A DNA stretch of 64,000 bases from the NCBI RefSeq assembly GCF_024509525.1, contig NZ_JAMWEM010000006.1, positions 62,001 through 126,000 of the forward strand. The letters run 5' to 3'. Shown here piece by piece: positions 35,295-44,195 of this stretch (its first letter is position 1; every line of letters starts with the position of its first letter). This DNA is from Streptococcus suis. GTDB taxonomy: Bacteria; Bacillota; Bacilli; Lactobacillales; Streptococcaceae. The notes beneath the pieces are model-generated. The model saw nothing but the letters and a program-made list of their open reading frames with translations. It did not search any database and was not told where the DNA came from. A program made the translations under genes and the position numbers.

Positions 35295-35946
35295 GGAGGG
35301 CTGCTTTCAAACTAGCCACATTGGCATCCAAGTCGCCTTTGAAGAGGTAGGAGCCTGCCACAAAGACATTGGCACCTGCATCTTTTGCAGAATGAATGGT
35401 CTTGTCGTCAATTCCACCGTCTACTTCAATATCAAAGTTCAATCCCTTGGCTGCACGCAGTTTGACCAAGTCCGCAATCTTGTCCGCCACTTCTGGAATG
35501 TAGGCTTGACCCCCAAAACCTGGGTTGACCGTCATCAGAAGGACCTGGTCCACCAAATTGAGAACGGGCTCAATGGTCACCAGCGGTGTACCTGGGTTGA
35601 TGACCACCCCAACCTTCATACCAGCAGCACGGATTTTTTGCAAGGTTCCATGCAGATGAACGGTCGCTTCAGCGTGAATAGTCAAGATATCTGCACCTGC
35701 ACGGGCAAAGGTCTCAATATGGTTTTCAGGATTTGACACCATGAGGTGACAGTCAAAGACCAGCTTACTATGCGGACGCATGGCAGCTACCACATCCGCT
35801 CCAAAACTGATATTTGGCACAAAGTGACCGTCCATGACATCGATATGGACGTAGTCCACACCCGTATCTTCCAGACGCTTGAGCTCACTTTCAAAATTCG
35901 CATAATCTGCCGCCAAAATGGACGGTGCAATCTTATAATGTGACAT
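35287..35946 (-). CDS. rpe: Ribulose-phosphate 3-epimerase
   Basis: About 219 residues forming a TIM barrel, with the signatures VDYVHIDVMDGHFVPNISFG and VLLMTVNPGFGGQ and the C-terminal phosphate loop FVAGSYLF. It interconverts ribulose-5-phosphate and xylulose-5-phosphate in the pentose phosphate pathway. The ATG at 35946 (MSHYKIAPSIL) is chosen over a TTG two codons upstream. Confidence 0.95.
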   Translation of the reverse strand: MSHYKIAPSILAADYANFESELKRLEDTGVDYVHIDVMDGHFVPNISFGADVVAAMRPHSKLVFDCHLMVSNPENHIETFARAGADILTIHAEATVHLHGTLQKIRAAGMKVGVVINPGTPLVTIEPVLNLVDQVLLMTVNPGFGGQAYIPEVADKIADLVKLRAAKGLNFDIEVDGGIDDKTIHSAKDAGANVFVAGSYLFKGDLDANVASLKAALHE

Positions 35947-35960
35947 AGGCAACCAACTTT

Positions 35961-36836
35961 CTATTTGAATTTTTTACTAACTTTGGTATAGGTTTCCCGC
36001 AGGTTCTGGATCTCGCTCAAGAACTGCAGGTAATTATCATAGCGGCTTTGGGAAATAGCAGAGCTGGCAACAGCTTCCTTGACCGCACATTCAGGCTCGT
36101 GGGTATGGGTACAGGACCGAAACTTGCACCCTTGACTGCTTTCAGCAATCTCTGGAAAACAATCCGTCAGAGCCTCTGCTTCCTTGACTTCATAGTCCAG
36201 AGAAGAAAAACCTGGCGTGTCCGCAATCTTTCCACCATAGACATCGTAGAAGCTAACCGCACGGGTGGTATGACGACCCCGACCCAGACTGTCTGAAATC
36301 GCCCCTGTTTCCAAGGCCAAGTCGGGTACAATCTTGTTGAGCAAGGTCGATTTCCCAACCCCTGTTTGACCCATAAAGACCGTTACCTTGTCTTCCAATA
36401 GCGGTGCCAAATCTTCTAAGCTGTAAAGGAAAGGATAGCCGATTTTCTCATAGATAGTTCGGTAGTTATCCAACTCCGTCTGGTCCTCCACCAAGTCCAT
36501 TTTGGAGATATAGATAATGGGCTCCATGTCCTTTTGTTCCAAGAGGACGAGGAAGCGGTCCAAAAGATTGGCATTGAAATCAGGTTCTTTTGCAGACATG
36601 ATGACCACTGCCTGATCGATATTGACAATGGGCGGACGGACCAGACTATTTTTCCGTTCGTGAATTTTGAGAATATAGCCTTCTGAGTTTTCCTCAGCAG
36701 AAAAGTCCACAAAATCACCCACGTAGGGTGTTTGTCCTTTCTTGCGGAAATTGCCCCTGGCTCGGGTCTGGTAAACTTGCCCTTCTGCCTCGACATAGTA
36801 AAAACCTGCCAAGGCCTTGATAATTCTTCCTTGCAA
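35961..36836 (-). CDS. rsgA: Ribosome small subunit-dependent GTPase A
   Basis: The 291-residue protein has an N-terminal OB fold, a circularly permuted GTPase domain (SKMDLVE G4 before [11 protein letters not shown]1 and DTPGFS G3) and a C-terminal zinc finger ([14 protein letters not shown]). RsgA checks late 30S maturation. It is the first gene of the rsgA-rpe-thiN-rmuC-yhaM-kinase run. Confidence 0.95.
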   Translation of the reverse strand: MQGRIIKALAGFYYVEAEGQVYQTRARGNFRKKGQTPYVGDFVDFSAEENSEGYILKIHERKNSLVRPPIVNIDQAVVIMSAKEPDFNANLLDRFLVLLEQKDMEPIIYISKMDLVEDQTELDNYRTIYEKIGYPFLYSLEDLAPLLEDKVTVFMGQTGVGKSTLLNKIVPDLALETGAISDSLGRGRHTTRAVSFYDVYGGKIADTPGFSSLDYEVKEAEALTDCFPEIAESSQGCKFRSCTHTHEPECAVKEAVASSAISQSRYDNYLQFLSEIQNLRETYTKVSKKFK

Positions 36837-36980
36837 CGCCTGTCCTCATTTTTTCTTCAGTTTCTTGTAGTTCCTTTTATTATACCAAAATTCCCAAGAA
36901 ATAGCCGACTTCCTCCTACTTATAAAAATTTTATCACTCTCTAGCCAAAAGAGATTTTTTAGGGTATAATAGTACTACTT

Positions 36981-37063
36981 GCGGAGGTGGTGGAACGGCA
37001 GACACGCATGCTTCAGGCGCATGTGCCCGTACGGGTGTGAGGGTTCAAATCCCTTCCTCCGCA
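36981..37063 (+). tRNA. tRNA-Leu(CAG)
   Basis: The acceptor stem GCGGAGG pairs with CCTCCGC, followed by A73. The anticodon stem CATGC/GCATG encloses the loop TTCAGGC with anticodon CAG. A long variable arm (TGCCCGTACGGGT region) marks a class II tRNA. A TATAAT lies about 10 bp upstream. CCA is not encoded. Confidence 0.95.
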
Positions 37064-37073
37064 TGATAGATAA

Positions 37074-37108
37074 GAAACCCGAGTCAGTTGAACTGGCTTG
37101 GGTTTTGG
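37074..37108. terminator. Hairpin after tRNA-Leu
   Basis: AACCCGAGTCAG-TTGAA-CTGGCTTGGGTT followed by TTGG on the plus strand. It also lies just past the ksgA stop codon, so it may serve both. Confidence 0.65.
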
Positions 37109-37112
37109 TATG

Positions 37113-37985
37113 TTATAAACCAACTTCCTGTAGGCTGTCAGACAGACGTGCGAAGTCAGCCATGGAGAGTGCTTCTCCACGGACACTGGCTTCCAGCTCT
37201 GCTATGCCAAGTGCCTGCGTCAGCTTGTCCTTGACCTCGTCGGACTTACCGAAATGGTTGGTCAGGTTGTTCCACAGGGTCTTGCGGCGGTGAACAAAGC
37301 TGGCCTTGGACACCCGGAAGAAGAAATCTTCGTCTTTGACGCTCACCAGAGGTTGCTCGCGACGGACCATTTTGAGAATGGCGGAGTCCACGTTTGGTGC
37401 GGGCACAAAGACGGTACGAGGCACGATGAAGGCCACCTTGGCAGTCATGTAGTACTGGACCGCGATGGACAGGCTGCCGTAGGCCTTGGTGTTTGGCTCG
37501 GCAGAAATGCGGTCGGCCACCTCCCGCTGCATCATAACCACGAACTCGCTGAAGGGAATCTTGCTCTCAATCAGGTGCATGAGGATAGGGGTGGTGATGT
37601 AGTAGGGCAGGTTGGCCACGACCTTGATAGGCAAATCAGGATTCTTAAAATTCTGAATCTGGGTCTGCAAATCGGTCTTGAGGATATCTTGATTGACTAC
37701 GGTCACATTGTCAAAGCGGCCCAAGGTATCCGCCAAAATCGGAATCAGGCGGTCGTCAATCTCAAATGCCATGACCTCGGCGGCATTTTCCGCCAAAAAC
37801 TCAGTCAAGGCTCCAATTCCAGGACCGATTTCGATGACATTGACATTTCGGTCAATCTCTGCCGTGTCCACAATTTTCTGTAAAATATTGGTATCGGTCA
37901 AAAAGTTCTGACCGAAAGATTTCTTAAATGTAAACCCGTGGCGTTCAAGGACGGCCCGAGTAACGTTTTTGTCTGCGATTCTCAT
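37113..37985 (-). CDS. ksgA: 16S rRNA dimethyladenosine transferase
   Basis: About 290 residues from [17 protein letters not shown], with the S-adenosylmethionine motifs [17 protein letters not shown] and NQDIL and the catalytic [10 protein letters not shown]. It dimethylates two adjacent adenines near the 3' end of 16S rRNA. An upstream ATG in frame (12 codons) lies within the DUF1697 gene and is less likely. Confidence 0.95.
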   Translation of the reverse strand: MRIADKNVTRAVLERHGFTFKKSFGQNFLTDTNILQKIVDTAEIDRNVNVIEIGPGIGALTEFLAENAAEVMAFEIDDRLIPILADTLGRFDNVTVVNQDILKTDLQTQIQNFKNPDLPIKVVANLPYYITTPILMHLIESKIPFSEFVVMMQREVADRISAEPNTKAYGSLSIAVQYYMTAKVAFIVPRTVFVPAPNVDSAILKMVRREQPLVSVKDEDFFFRVSKASFVHRRKTLWNNLTNHFGKSDEVKDKLTQALGIAELEASVRGEALSMADFARLSDSLQEVGL

Positions 37986-38004
37986 GTGTGTTCTTTCTTG
38001 TTTA

Positions 38005-38535
38005 TTATTTCGCCATTTCACTCAATCGTGAAATAACACCTAGTTTTCTCATCGTTGCTGTAATGTCCAGCTGTTTTTCTAAATAATTGGTATTTAGCTT
38101 TTTCTTTCGAGCATCTCTCGGAAGATACATGTATAGACATTGACTTCCCAGACGTAACTCCTCATCGCCAAAGTCTTGGTGCAATAATTTGTTTAATTTT
38201 TCACCATTTATCTCATCATTGGTAAAGACCAAATGAACACGAGAAGGATCATAGCCCTCACCAAAAGGATTTTCAGCAACTGCTTGTGCCAACTCCATCT
38301 GATATTTGACAATGATTGCTAACTCTGCACCTATTTTTTCTTTAATGGTTTGATGGATAAGCCGACTGAGTTGTTTATCTGATAAATCAGTTTCACAAAC
38401 AACATTTCCACTTTGAATATAGGTTTGAACAGAAGTTAAACCAACTTCCGTCAAAATTTCCGCCAGATAGGACATCTTAGGAATTTTATTTTTGCCAACA
38501 GGGGTAACACCGCGTAAAAGAGCAACTTTTTTCAC
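38005..38535 (-). CDS. DUF1697 family protein
   Basis: The 176-residue protein begins with GTG and matches DUF1697 by [17 protein letters not shown] and [11 protein letters not shown]. No biochemical role is established for the family. It lies between a DJ-1-type protein and ksgA, a place that separates genes usually adjacent in streptococci (rnmV and ksgA). Confidence 0.8.
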   Translation of the reverse strand: MKKVALLRGVTPVGKNKIPKMSYLAEILTEVGLTSVQTYIQSGNVVCETDLSDKQLSRLIHQTIKEKIGAELAIIVKYQMELAQAVAENPFGEGYDPSRVHLVFTNDEINGEKLNKLLHQDFGDEELRLGSQCLYMYLPRDARKKKLNTNYLEKQLDITATMRKLGVISRLSEMAK

Positions 38536-38544
38536 TATAGATAC

Positions 38545-39162
38545 CTACTCTGATAACGAAGACATCAGTCTAGCATAGGCTGAAACATCCCCTGTAGAGA
38601 AATAATCATACCAAGCTTCAAGTGTTTCACTAGAATACAAATTTAATTTCTCAACAATAAGTTTTGCCCAAAGCATAGAGCCGGCAGAACTTGCTGTGAT
38701 AAGATTTCCATCACCAACAGCCACATCATCTCTATAATACTTTTGACCAGTATAATTAGAAGTCATTTCTGGATAAAAAGGAGCATTACTCGTATGAAAG
38801 CGTTCATTTAACTCACCGCGATCTGCCAGCCCCAATGTCGCCCCACAAATTGCTGCAACAAGTGTATCTCGTTCCAATAGGGAAGTTGCAATATTTAAAA
38901 TTTCCGCATTCTCTCCTCCAAGCCAAGTATCGCCACCAACTAAGATCAGAGCTCCTACATTTTCTAAATCCATGTCATCTAGCATTATATCCGGTACAAT
39001 TTTTATACCTGATGCGGTTACAACAGGACTTAAAGTTTTACCTACTGTCTGAAATAAAACTTTCTTCTCAGGTAAAAGAGCTTGTAAAGTCAATGCTTGC
39101 ATCAAATAACCATGTTCCCAATCCGCCATTGTATCTTGAATATACATGTATATCTTTTTCAT
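38545..39162 (-). CDS. DJ-1/PfpI family protein
   Basis: The 205-residue protein has the DJ-1/PfpI fold with the nucleophile elbow VAAICGATLGLAD (Cys near residue 106) and GGDTWLGG. Family members act as glyoxalases, chaperone-like proteins or amidases; the substrate cannot be told. GGGGGAG precedes the ATG. It follows the toxin gene by 15 bp and may share its transcript. Confidence 0.8.
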   Translation of the reverse strand: MKKIYMYIQDTMADWEHGYLMQALTLQALLPEKKVLFQTVGKTLSPVVTASGIKIVPDIMLDDMDLENVGALILVGGDTWLGGENAEILNIATSLLERDTLVAAICGATLGLADRGELNERFHTSNAPFYPEMTSNYTGQKYYRDDVAVGDGNLITASSAGSMLWAKLIVEKLNLYSSETLEAWYDYFSTGDVSAYARLMSSLSE

Positions 39163-39177
39163 AATTCATACTCCCCC

Positions 39178-39507
39178 TCACTTCAACAACTTCACATAAT
39201 CACTCTTGGTCGCAAAGAGATGACCAACTCGCACTTCTTTTTCGACCACACGATAGAGTGCAATGTAGTCTTTTCCAATAACGTAACCTCGGGTCAGATG
39301 TGGCGGGTCTATCTGCTTACCAAAACGGTTATCGGCGTTAAAGCCACGTTCCGGAAAAATTTGCAAACTCTCCAATGCTTCGACAATCATCCCAATTCGT
39401 CTTTTGGCAATTTCTTCTGAGAACTGTTCCGAAAAATAGGCGTAAATATCTGCCAATTCCTTCTCCACTGCTGGAGCAAGTATCACTGAATATGACTCAA
39501 ATTCCAT
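39178..39507 (-). CDS. RelE/ParE-family toxin
   Basis: The 109-residue protein has the RelE/ParE pattern: VILAPAVEKELADIYAYF at the N-terminus, then PERGFNADNRFG, RGYVIGKDYIALYRV and a short C-terminal strand VRVGHLFATKSDY. It overlaps the antitoxin gene by 11 bp, a usual toxin-antitoxin layout. The target may be mRNA on the ribosome (RelE type) or gyrase (ParE type); the sequence alone does not decide. Confidence 0.82.
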   Translation of the reverse strand: MEFESYSVILAPAVEKELADIYAYFSEQFSEEIAKRRIGMIVEALESLQIFPERGFNADNRFGKQIDPPHLTRGYVIGKDYIALYRVVEKEVRVGHLFATKSDYVKLLK

Positions 39508-39784
39508 ACTTCTCTTTGACGCTTTCTAGGCTGATCCCTTGACCTGCCTCAATCGCCTGTTGGTTTTCCTGGATTTCCTTTTGAAGTTGTAAAAACAACT
39601 CTTCTCTTTCCAACTCTTCTTCTGTCAGAATGGGCAACTCATTTTTTACAGCGATGTTTTGTAAAAAGAGGTTAAAACCAGCAGTCAAATCCAGCTGGTT
39701 CATAGCAAATACTTCCTTGGCTTTTTCTAAAAGTCTGGAATCAGTTTTAAAATTTACTTGGGCATTCTTCTTTATAGTTATCAA
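39497..39784 (-). CDS. RelB/DinJ-family antitoxin
   Basis: The 95-residue protein has an N-terminal ribbon-helix-helix (NAQVNFKTDSRLLEKAKEVF) and a charged C-terminal helical tail that would bind the toxin. The start codon is TTG at 39784, 9 bp after AGGAGG. RelB-type antitoxins repress their own promoter together with the toxin. Confidence 0.82.
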   Translation of the reverse strand: MITIKKNAQVNFKTDSRLLEKAKEVFAMNQLDLTAGFNLFLQNIAVKNELPILTEEELEREELFLQLQKEIQENQQAIEAGQGISLESVKEKYGI

Positions 39785-39809
39785 TCTAGTCCACCTCCTA
39801 GTTGTCTAT

Positions 39810-39838
39810 ATTGTAACACGAATAGATATCAGTAGCAA
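39810..39838 (-). promoter_or_regulatory. Promoter of the toxin-antitoxin pair
   Basis: TTGCTA (39838-39833), 17-bp spacer and TACAAT (39815-39810). An interrupted inverted repeat, TCTAT...ATAGA, overlaps the spacer and -10 and is a possible antitoxin operator. Confidence 0.5.
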
Positions 39839-39881
39839 TCTTCAAAAAAGCAGAAATAGTAACATTTCCGCTCTAGATTGT

Positions 39882-40250
39882 CTATCTCCCCAAATCATCA
39901 AAATAATAGAGATTCAAAAATTCTTCCTCAGTAACAGGACGTTCAAAATTGTAAAACCAGCGATAGACTTCCACGGCTGGTCCATCAAACTCTACCCTGT
40001 CGTCCATTTCTTGCACACCAGCAATATGAAACAAACGGCTCTGCTTCCAAATACCATCCGCATTGACATAGCCGTCTTCAACTAAACCACGCAAATAGTC
40101 TGCTAGTTTGTTCTTATCAACCTGCTCATCCTCCCAAACAAGGACATCAGCCAGCAGCAAGTAGGTCACTTCTTCATAAGATGAATAATTTTCATAAGAA
40201 GGTTCAAACTCGTTTTTTACCAAGCACTTAACAGCATAGACCCTATCCAT
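39882..40250 (-). CDS. Hypothetical protein, translationally coupled to rnmV
   Basis: About 122 residues from MDRVYAVKCLV; its ATG overlaps the end of rnmV by 8 bp. The protein is acidic, rich in aromatic residues (YEEVTYLLLADVLVWEDEQ, VEVYRWFYNFERPVTEEEF) and has no signal or transmembrane segment. I do not recognise a family. Confidence 0.65.
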   Translation of the reverse strand: MDRVYAVKCLVKNEFEPSYENYSSYEEVTYLLLADVLVWEDEQVDKNKLADYLRGLVEDGYVNADGIWKQSRLFHIAGVQEMDDRVEFDGPAVEVYRWFYNFERPVTEEEFLNLYYFDDLGR

Positions 40251-40833
40251 GATAGCTCTCCATACACTCCTCAACCTCTGCCAAGCTAACTCCAAACAGC
40301 TCCAGTCGTTTCAGCAACTGCTTACCGTTGCAGTAGCCGATGCGGAGCTTTTCTCCCAGATACTCCCTCCGCTTGCGACTGTCGCCACCCATCAGCAATC
40401 CTAGGCGCATCAGGTCTGACTTGGTGATGTCAAAGTTATGTTCATCATCGTAGTAACCACGCACGCACGCCAGGGCCTTTTCCAAGTCTTCAAAGCTGGC
40501 GTGCTCAATGCCCAAGGACCGCCCTTTTGTCTTGGACTTAGGTGTAGCCTCGTCCCGCTGTAAAAAAGCGTGTTTGACCGTGGGAATGGCCTGCATAATG
40601 ATCTTTCGAATCCGCTCCCCATTGTAGTCTGGGTCAGTAAAGACAATGACGCCACGCAGATCATGGAGTTTCTCGATGCGTTCCAAGTCATCGTCTGATA
40701 TGGCAGAGCCTCTGGTTTCGTAGGTATCCACCTCGTAAAACCGCTTCAAGTTCGCCGTATCGTCCTTGCCCTCGACAACGAGGACTTCTTGTATCTTAAT
40801 TTTCTGAGTCAATTCTGAACAAGCTCCTTGCAT
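40243..40833 (-). CDS. rnmV: Ribonuclease M5
   Basis: Up to 196 residues with a TOPRIM domain (QEVLVVEGKDDTANL, VIVFTDPDYNGERIRK) and a C-terminal M5-type domain. It matures 5S rRNA. The start is uncertain: ATG at 40833 overlaps tatD by 38 bp, while a TTG at 40812 overlaps less. The tatD-rnmV pairing is conserved. Confidence 0.92.
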   Translation of the reverse strand: MQGACSELTQKIKIQEVLVVEGKDDTANLKRFYEVDTYETRGSAISDDDLERIEKLHDLRGVIVFTDPDYNGERIRKIIMQAIPTVKHAFLQRDEATPKSKTKGRSLGIEHASFEDLEKALACVRGYYDDEHNFDITKSDLMRLGLLMGGDSRKRREYLGEKLRIGYCNGKQLLKRLELFGVSLAEVEECMESYHG

Positions 40834-41581
40834 TCTCGTAGGTCGCTTTCGCCACTTCTTCGACCGACTGGTTGCGAAGCTGGGCCAGCATTTCCACTAC
40901 ATATCTGGTGTAGCCGGTGCGATTTTCCCGACCACGCTTGGGAACAGGCGCTAAGTAGGGTGCGTCCGTCTCGACCAAGATTTTTTCTAGGGGCAATGCC
41001 TGAGCCGCTTCCTGAAGTTCGACAGCTTTCTTGAAGGTCACCACGCCTGAAAATGAAATCATCATCCCAAGCTCGATGAAGCGCTCTGCCATTTCCAAAG
41101 ACCCTGAATAAGAGTGCATAATCCCACCACGAGGCCCTACACCAACCTCTTTAATGATAGCGTAAGTATCCTCAAGGGCATCGCGAGTATGAACCACAAA
41201 GGGTAAATCCAGCTCTTTTGCCAGAGCCATTTGCCGCTTGAAAACACGAGCCTGGGTTTCCTTATCCGCCGTCATCCAGTAGTAGTCCAGCCCAATTTCC
41301 CCCAGGGCAATGACCTTGGGATGTTTGAGCGCCTCAAGCAAGTAGCTTTCTACTTCCTCGTCATAGGTGCCAGCCTCTGTCGGATGCCAGCCCAATGTCA
41401 GATAGATTTCAGGATGCTGATCAGCAAGCTCCATAGCCTTGTCAATGGTTGCTCGGTCAAAACCGACCACATTGTGGAGAGTAACCCCCATTTCCTTAGC
41501 AAAGTCTAATTCTTCTTGGACCCGACCATCAAACTGCTCAACGTTGAGGTGGGTATGAGTATCAAAAATTTGTATCATCAT
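40796..41581 (-). CDS. tatD: TatD-family metal-dependent hydrolase
   Basis: The 261-residue TIM-barrel protein has the metal ligands DTHTHLN, GEIGLDYYW, VHTRDA, HSYSG and ETDAPYLAPVP. TatD enzymes are Mg-dependent 3'-5' DNases implicated in DNA repair. Two adjacent ATG codons at the start are equally possible. First gene of tatD-rnmV. Confidence 0.92.
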   Translation of the reverse strand: MMIQIFDTHTHLNVEQFDGRVQEELDFAKEMGVTLHNVVGFDRATIDKAMELADQHPEIYLTLGWHPTEAGTYDEEVESYLLEALKHPKVIALGEIGLDYYWMTADKETQARVFKRQMALAKELDLPFVVHTRDALEDTYAIIKEVGVGPRGGIMHSYSGSLEMAERFIELGMMISFSGVVTFKKAVELQEAAQALPLEKILVETDAPYLAPVPKRGRENRTGYTRYVVEMLAQLRNQSVEEVAKATYENARSLFRIDSEN

Positions 41582-41639
41582 GCTTCTCTTTCTTTTCTTT
41601 CATTATACCATAATCCTCTGGGAAAAATGACCAATGAAA

Positions 41640-41671
41640 AAGCCAGCAGACTCGAGTTTCTGCTGACTTTT
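41640..41671 (-). terminator. Terminator of rpmH
   Basis: AGTCAGCAG-AAACTCGAGT-CTGCTGGCT followed by TTTT on the minus strand. Confidence 0.8.
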
Positions 41672-41680
41672 CTGTTCATC

Positions 41681-41818
41681 TTATGCCACTGCAAGCACTT
41701 TGCGTCCTTTACGACGACGAGCTGCTAATACGCGACGGCCGTTTTTAGTTGACATACGGTTACGGAATCCGTGTTTACGAGCACGACGGATTTTACTTGG
41801 TTGAAAAGTACGTTTCAC
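41681..41818 (-). CDS. rpmH: 50S ribosomal protein L34
   Basis: A 45-residue, very basic protein, [20 protein letters not shown]... ending [12 protein letters not shown]. The start is GTG at 41818, 8 bp after GAGGAGG. It lies downstream of jag with its own promoter. Complete. Confidence 0.95.
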   Translation of the reverse strand: MKRTFQPSKIRRARKHGFRNRMSTKNGRRVLAARRRKGRKVLAVA

Positions 41819-41892
41819 GATGAATACCTCCTCTTAGATTCTTGTATTCGTTTAGCCGGCTAGTTTTGATCAGTTACTAAACATACCAAACT

Positions 41893-41921
41893 ATTTTATC
41901 TGAATTTGATAGCTTTGTCAA
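41893..41921 (-). promoter_or_regulatory. Promoter of rpmH
   Basis: TTGACA (41921-41916), 17-bp spacer, TAAAAT (41898-41893). Confidence 0.8.
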
Positions 41922-41964
41922 GTTCACTAAGCTATTTATTTCCAAAGAAAACTCTTTCACAAAC

Positions 41965-41990
41965 AAAAAAGAGGCAAATACCCCTTTTTT
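41965..41990 (-). terminator. Terminator of rnpA-yidC-jag
   Basis: AAAAAGGGG-TATTTG-CCTCTTTTTT on the minus strand, at the jag stop codon. Confidence 0.7.
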
Positions 41991-42948
41991 AGTCATGTTG
42001 GCTATCAATGTCAACTACCACATAACGATTTGGCTCACTACCTTCTGAGTAGCTTGTCAAACCGTCCATTTTGGAAATGATGCGGTGGATAATCTTGCGT
42101 TCGCTACTAGACATTGGATCTGTATGGTAAGCTTCTTGCTCTGCCAATACACGCTCTGCTAGTTTTTGTGCATAGCCTTGAAGAACTTCTGCTCGGTGCT
42201 CTACATAGTCGTTGACATTGATGGTGATATAGAAATTACGCTCATAGCGATTGTAAAGATAGTTTTGTGCTAGGAGCTGCAAGGATTTCAAGACTTTTCC
42301 ATGGTAACCAATGACGCGTCCTGGTTCATTGGTATCCACTTGGAGATTGATTGTTCGACGACTGTGACTGCTTTCAATACTTGCTTCTACATCCATATCA
42401 TCTAATATTGTTTGAACGTAGTTAGAAACTTCCTGAACTACTTGCTCAATCTCATAAGATTGTTCCACTTTGATATTTAAGTCCGAAAATTCAACTTGAC
42501 TTTCAACAGGTTCAGAATCCAATTCTTGTATCATCTCATCTTTAATAATCTCGATACGGCCGGTTTCTTCTAGAATCGTCTTAGCTTCCTTATCGTTCTT
42601 CAAAATCTGAGCCTTGATTCGTTCATCTAAGACTTCTCCTGATTTTTCGTACTCTTTTACTGCGGCCACAACCTTCCCTAGGTCTATGGTTGCCTCAGAT
42701 ACAGATTTGACAGGTTCATTCAATTCATTTATCTCAGTTGGAACGCCACGAACTGCCTTCTGATTTGCTTTTACCACCGTCGCTTCATTGATGACTTCAA
42801 TATCAACCTTGGCTGGCCTTTTTCCAAATCCAAGGAAACCTTTTTTCTCACGCGCCAACACGGTAATGTGAGCCTTTTTACGGGGAATATTTAATTCTGC
42901 TAAACCATTTTGAATAGCTTCTTCAACAGTTGCTCCTGTAAATTTCAT
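41989..42948 (-). CDS. jag: RNA-binding protein Jag / KhpB
   Basis: The 319-residue protein has an N-terminal Jag domain (FTGATVEEAIQNGLAEL, KKGFLGFGKRPAKV), a linker, a KH domain with GRVIGYHGKVLKSLQ and an R3H domain (SSSERKIIHRIIS). KhpB pairs with KhpA to bind RNA and influences cell elongation in streptococci. It follows yidC. Confidence 0.93.
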   Translation of the reverse strand: MKFTGATVEEAIQNGLAELNIPRKKAHITVLAREKKGFLGFGKRPAKVDIEVINEATVVKANQKAVRGVPTEINELNEPVKSVSEATIDLGKVVAAVKEYEKSGEVLDERIKAQILKNDKEAKTILEETGRIEIIKDEMIQELDSEPVESQVEFSDLNIKVEQSYEIEQVVQEVSNYVQTILDDMDVEASIESSHSRRTINLQVDTNEPGRVIGYHGKVLKSLQLLAQNYLYNRYERNFYITINVNDYVEHRAEVLQGYAQKLAERVLAEQEAYHTDPMSSSERKIIHRIISKMDGLTSYSEGSEPNRYVVVDIDSQHD

Positions 42949-42966
42949 CTTTTCTCTCCTAAATTC

Positions 42967-43791
42967 CTATTTCTTTTTGCGGGCCTTTTTCTGTGCCTTT
43001 TTGATTTTAGCTCGGCGTTCTTTTTCAGCATCCAATTTTGCTTGACGCTCTGCTATAATTTTAAACGGATTATTCAACAACAAGGTTTGCACAACCTGAT
43101 AAGCATTTGATACCGTCCAATAAAGTGCCACCCCGCTTGCAGCTGTGACTGCAAAACTAAAAATCACTAGAGGGATGATAGCATTGGTCATAATGGTCAT
43201 AGCAATATTCCGCTCTGGCGCCGCCTTATTGGCTAGCCAACTGCTCAGAAATGTAAATACTGCGGCCAAGATTGGCAAAATAAAATAAGGATCAGCTTCT
43301 CCGAGATTCAACCAAAGGAAATGTCCAACCTTTAGGGCTTCAACTCTGGTCAAAGCTTGAAACAAGGCCAACAAAATCGGCATCTGAACGAAAAGTGGCC
43401 ACATGGAAGAAGTCATGCTGACGCCATTTTCTTTATATAGTTTTTGCGTTGCCTCATAGAGATTTTGGCGACTTTCCATATCCGTACCAGTATATTGCTC
43501 TTGTAATTGCTTGAGTTGAGGCTGCAACTCTTGCATCTTACGACTGGACTTCATCTGGATTTGATACAAAGGTAAAAGAATAGTCCGTATCAAAAGAGTG
43601 AATAGAATAATTCCAACCCCTATCTGGCCATTAATAGATAGGAACTGAATTGTACTGGCAAACCAGTAAATTAACTGGTCCCAGGCTCCTGTTGACTGAC
43701 TAGTCACCTCTCCTGTCCCACAGGCAGCAAGAACAAACAAGCTTATTAGCAGGAGACTAGTCCACTTAATTTTCTTTTTCAAGAGAAACAC
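42967..43791 (-). CDS. yidC: Membrane protein insertase YidC (lipoprotein form)
   Basis: The 274-residue protein has a lipoprotein signal ([14 protein letters not shown], lipobox Cys near residue 24) and five transmembrane segments, with the conserved core around [21 protein letters not shown] basic C-terminal tail ([11 protein letters not shown]) contacts ribosomes. It inserts membrane proteins with or without SecYEG. Its start overlaps the end of rnpA. Streptococci have two YidC genes; this is the rnpA-linked one. Confidence 0.94.
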   Translation of the reverse strand: MFLLKKKIKWTSLLLISLFVLAACGTGEVTSQSTGAWDQLIYWFASTIQFLSINGQIGVGIILFTLLIRTILLPLYQIQMKSSRKMQELQPQLKQLQEQYTGTDMESRQNLYEATQKLYKENGVSMTSSMWPLFVQMPILLALFQALTRVEALKVGHFLWLNLGEADPYFILPILAAVFTFLSSWLANKAAPERNIAMTIMTNAIIPLVIFSFAVTAASGVALYWTVSNAYQVVQTLLLNNPFKIIAERQAKLDAEKERRAKIKKAQKKARKKK

Positions 43792-44125
43792 CTTCCTGGA
43801 ATATTTTTGCCAACTTTAGAACATGGAGGAGATTTTGTTTCAGCTCTTGGTAGGTTAAATCTTCCACTCCTTTACGGGCGATTACAACAAAGTCATCGGT
43901 TACAAGCTGAGACCTCAATTCAATCAAGACATGACGAATTCTACGCTTAATCTTATTCCGTACAACTGCATTCCCCAATTTTTTACTAACAGACAACCCT
44001 ACTCGGAAATGATTTTGTTTCTTATGCATGTGGTAGATGACAAATCGACGATTAGCCACATTCTCTCCCTTAGTAAAAATTGCATTGAAATCTTGCTCAC
44101 GTTTGACGCGATAACTTTTCTTCAA
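43766..44125 (-). CDS. rnpA: Ribonuclease P protein component
   Basis: The 119-residue basic protein has the RNase P signature [16 protein letters not shown] and an N-terminal [16 protein letters not shown]. The start codon is TTG at 44125 after GGAGAGG. It supports the RNA subunit in maturing tRNA 5' ends. First gene of rnpA-yidC-jag, with TATAAT upstream. Confidence 0.94.
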   Translation of the reverse strand: MKKSYRVKREQDFNAIFTKGENVANRRFVIYHMHKKQNHFRVGLSVSKKLGNAVVRNKIKRRIRHVLIELRSQLVTDDFVVIARKGVEDLTYQELKQNLLHVLKLAKIFQEGVSLEKEN

Positions 44126-44195
44126 AATGCCTCTCCATCTTCCAAAATTACCTCTATTATACCATAAAATTCAAAAAAGCCAATAAACATACCGT

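Noticed and set aside
37254..37883. A 209-codon plus-strand ORF
   Set aside because: Antisense to ksgA; no recognisable domain and no ribosome binding site.
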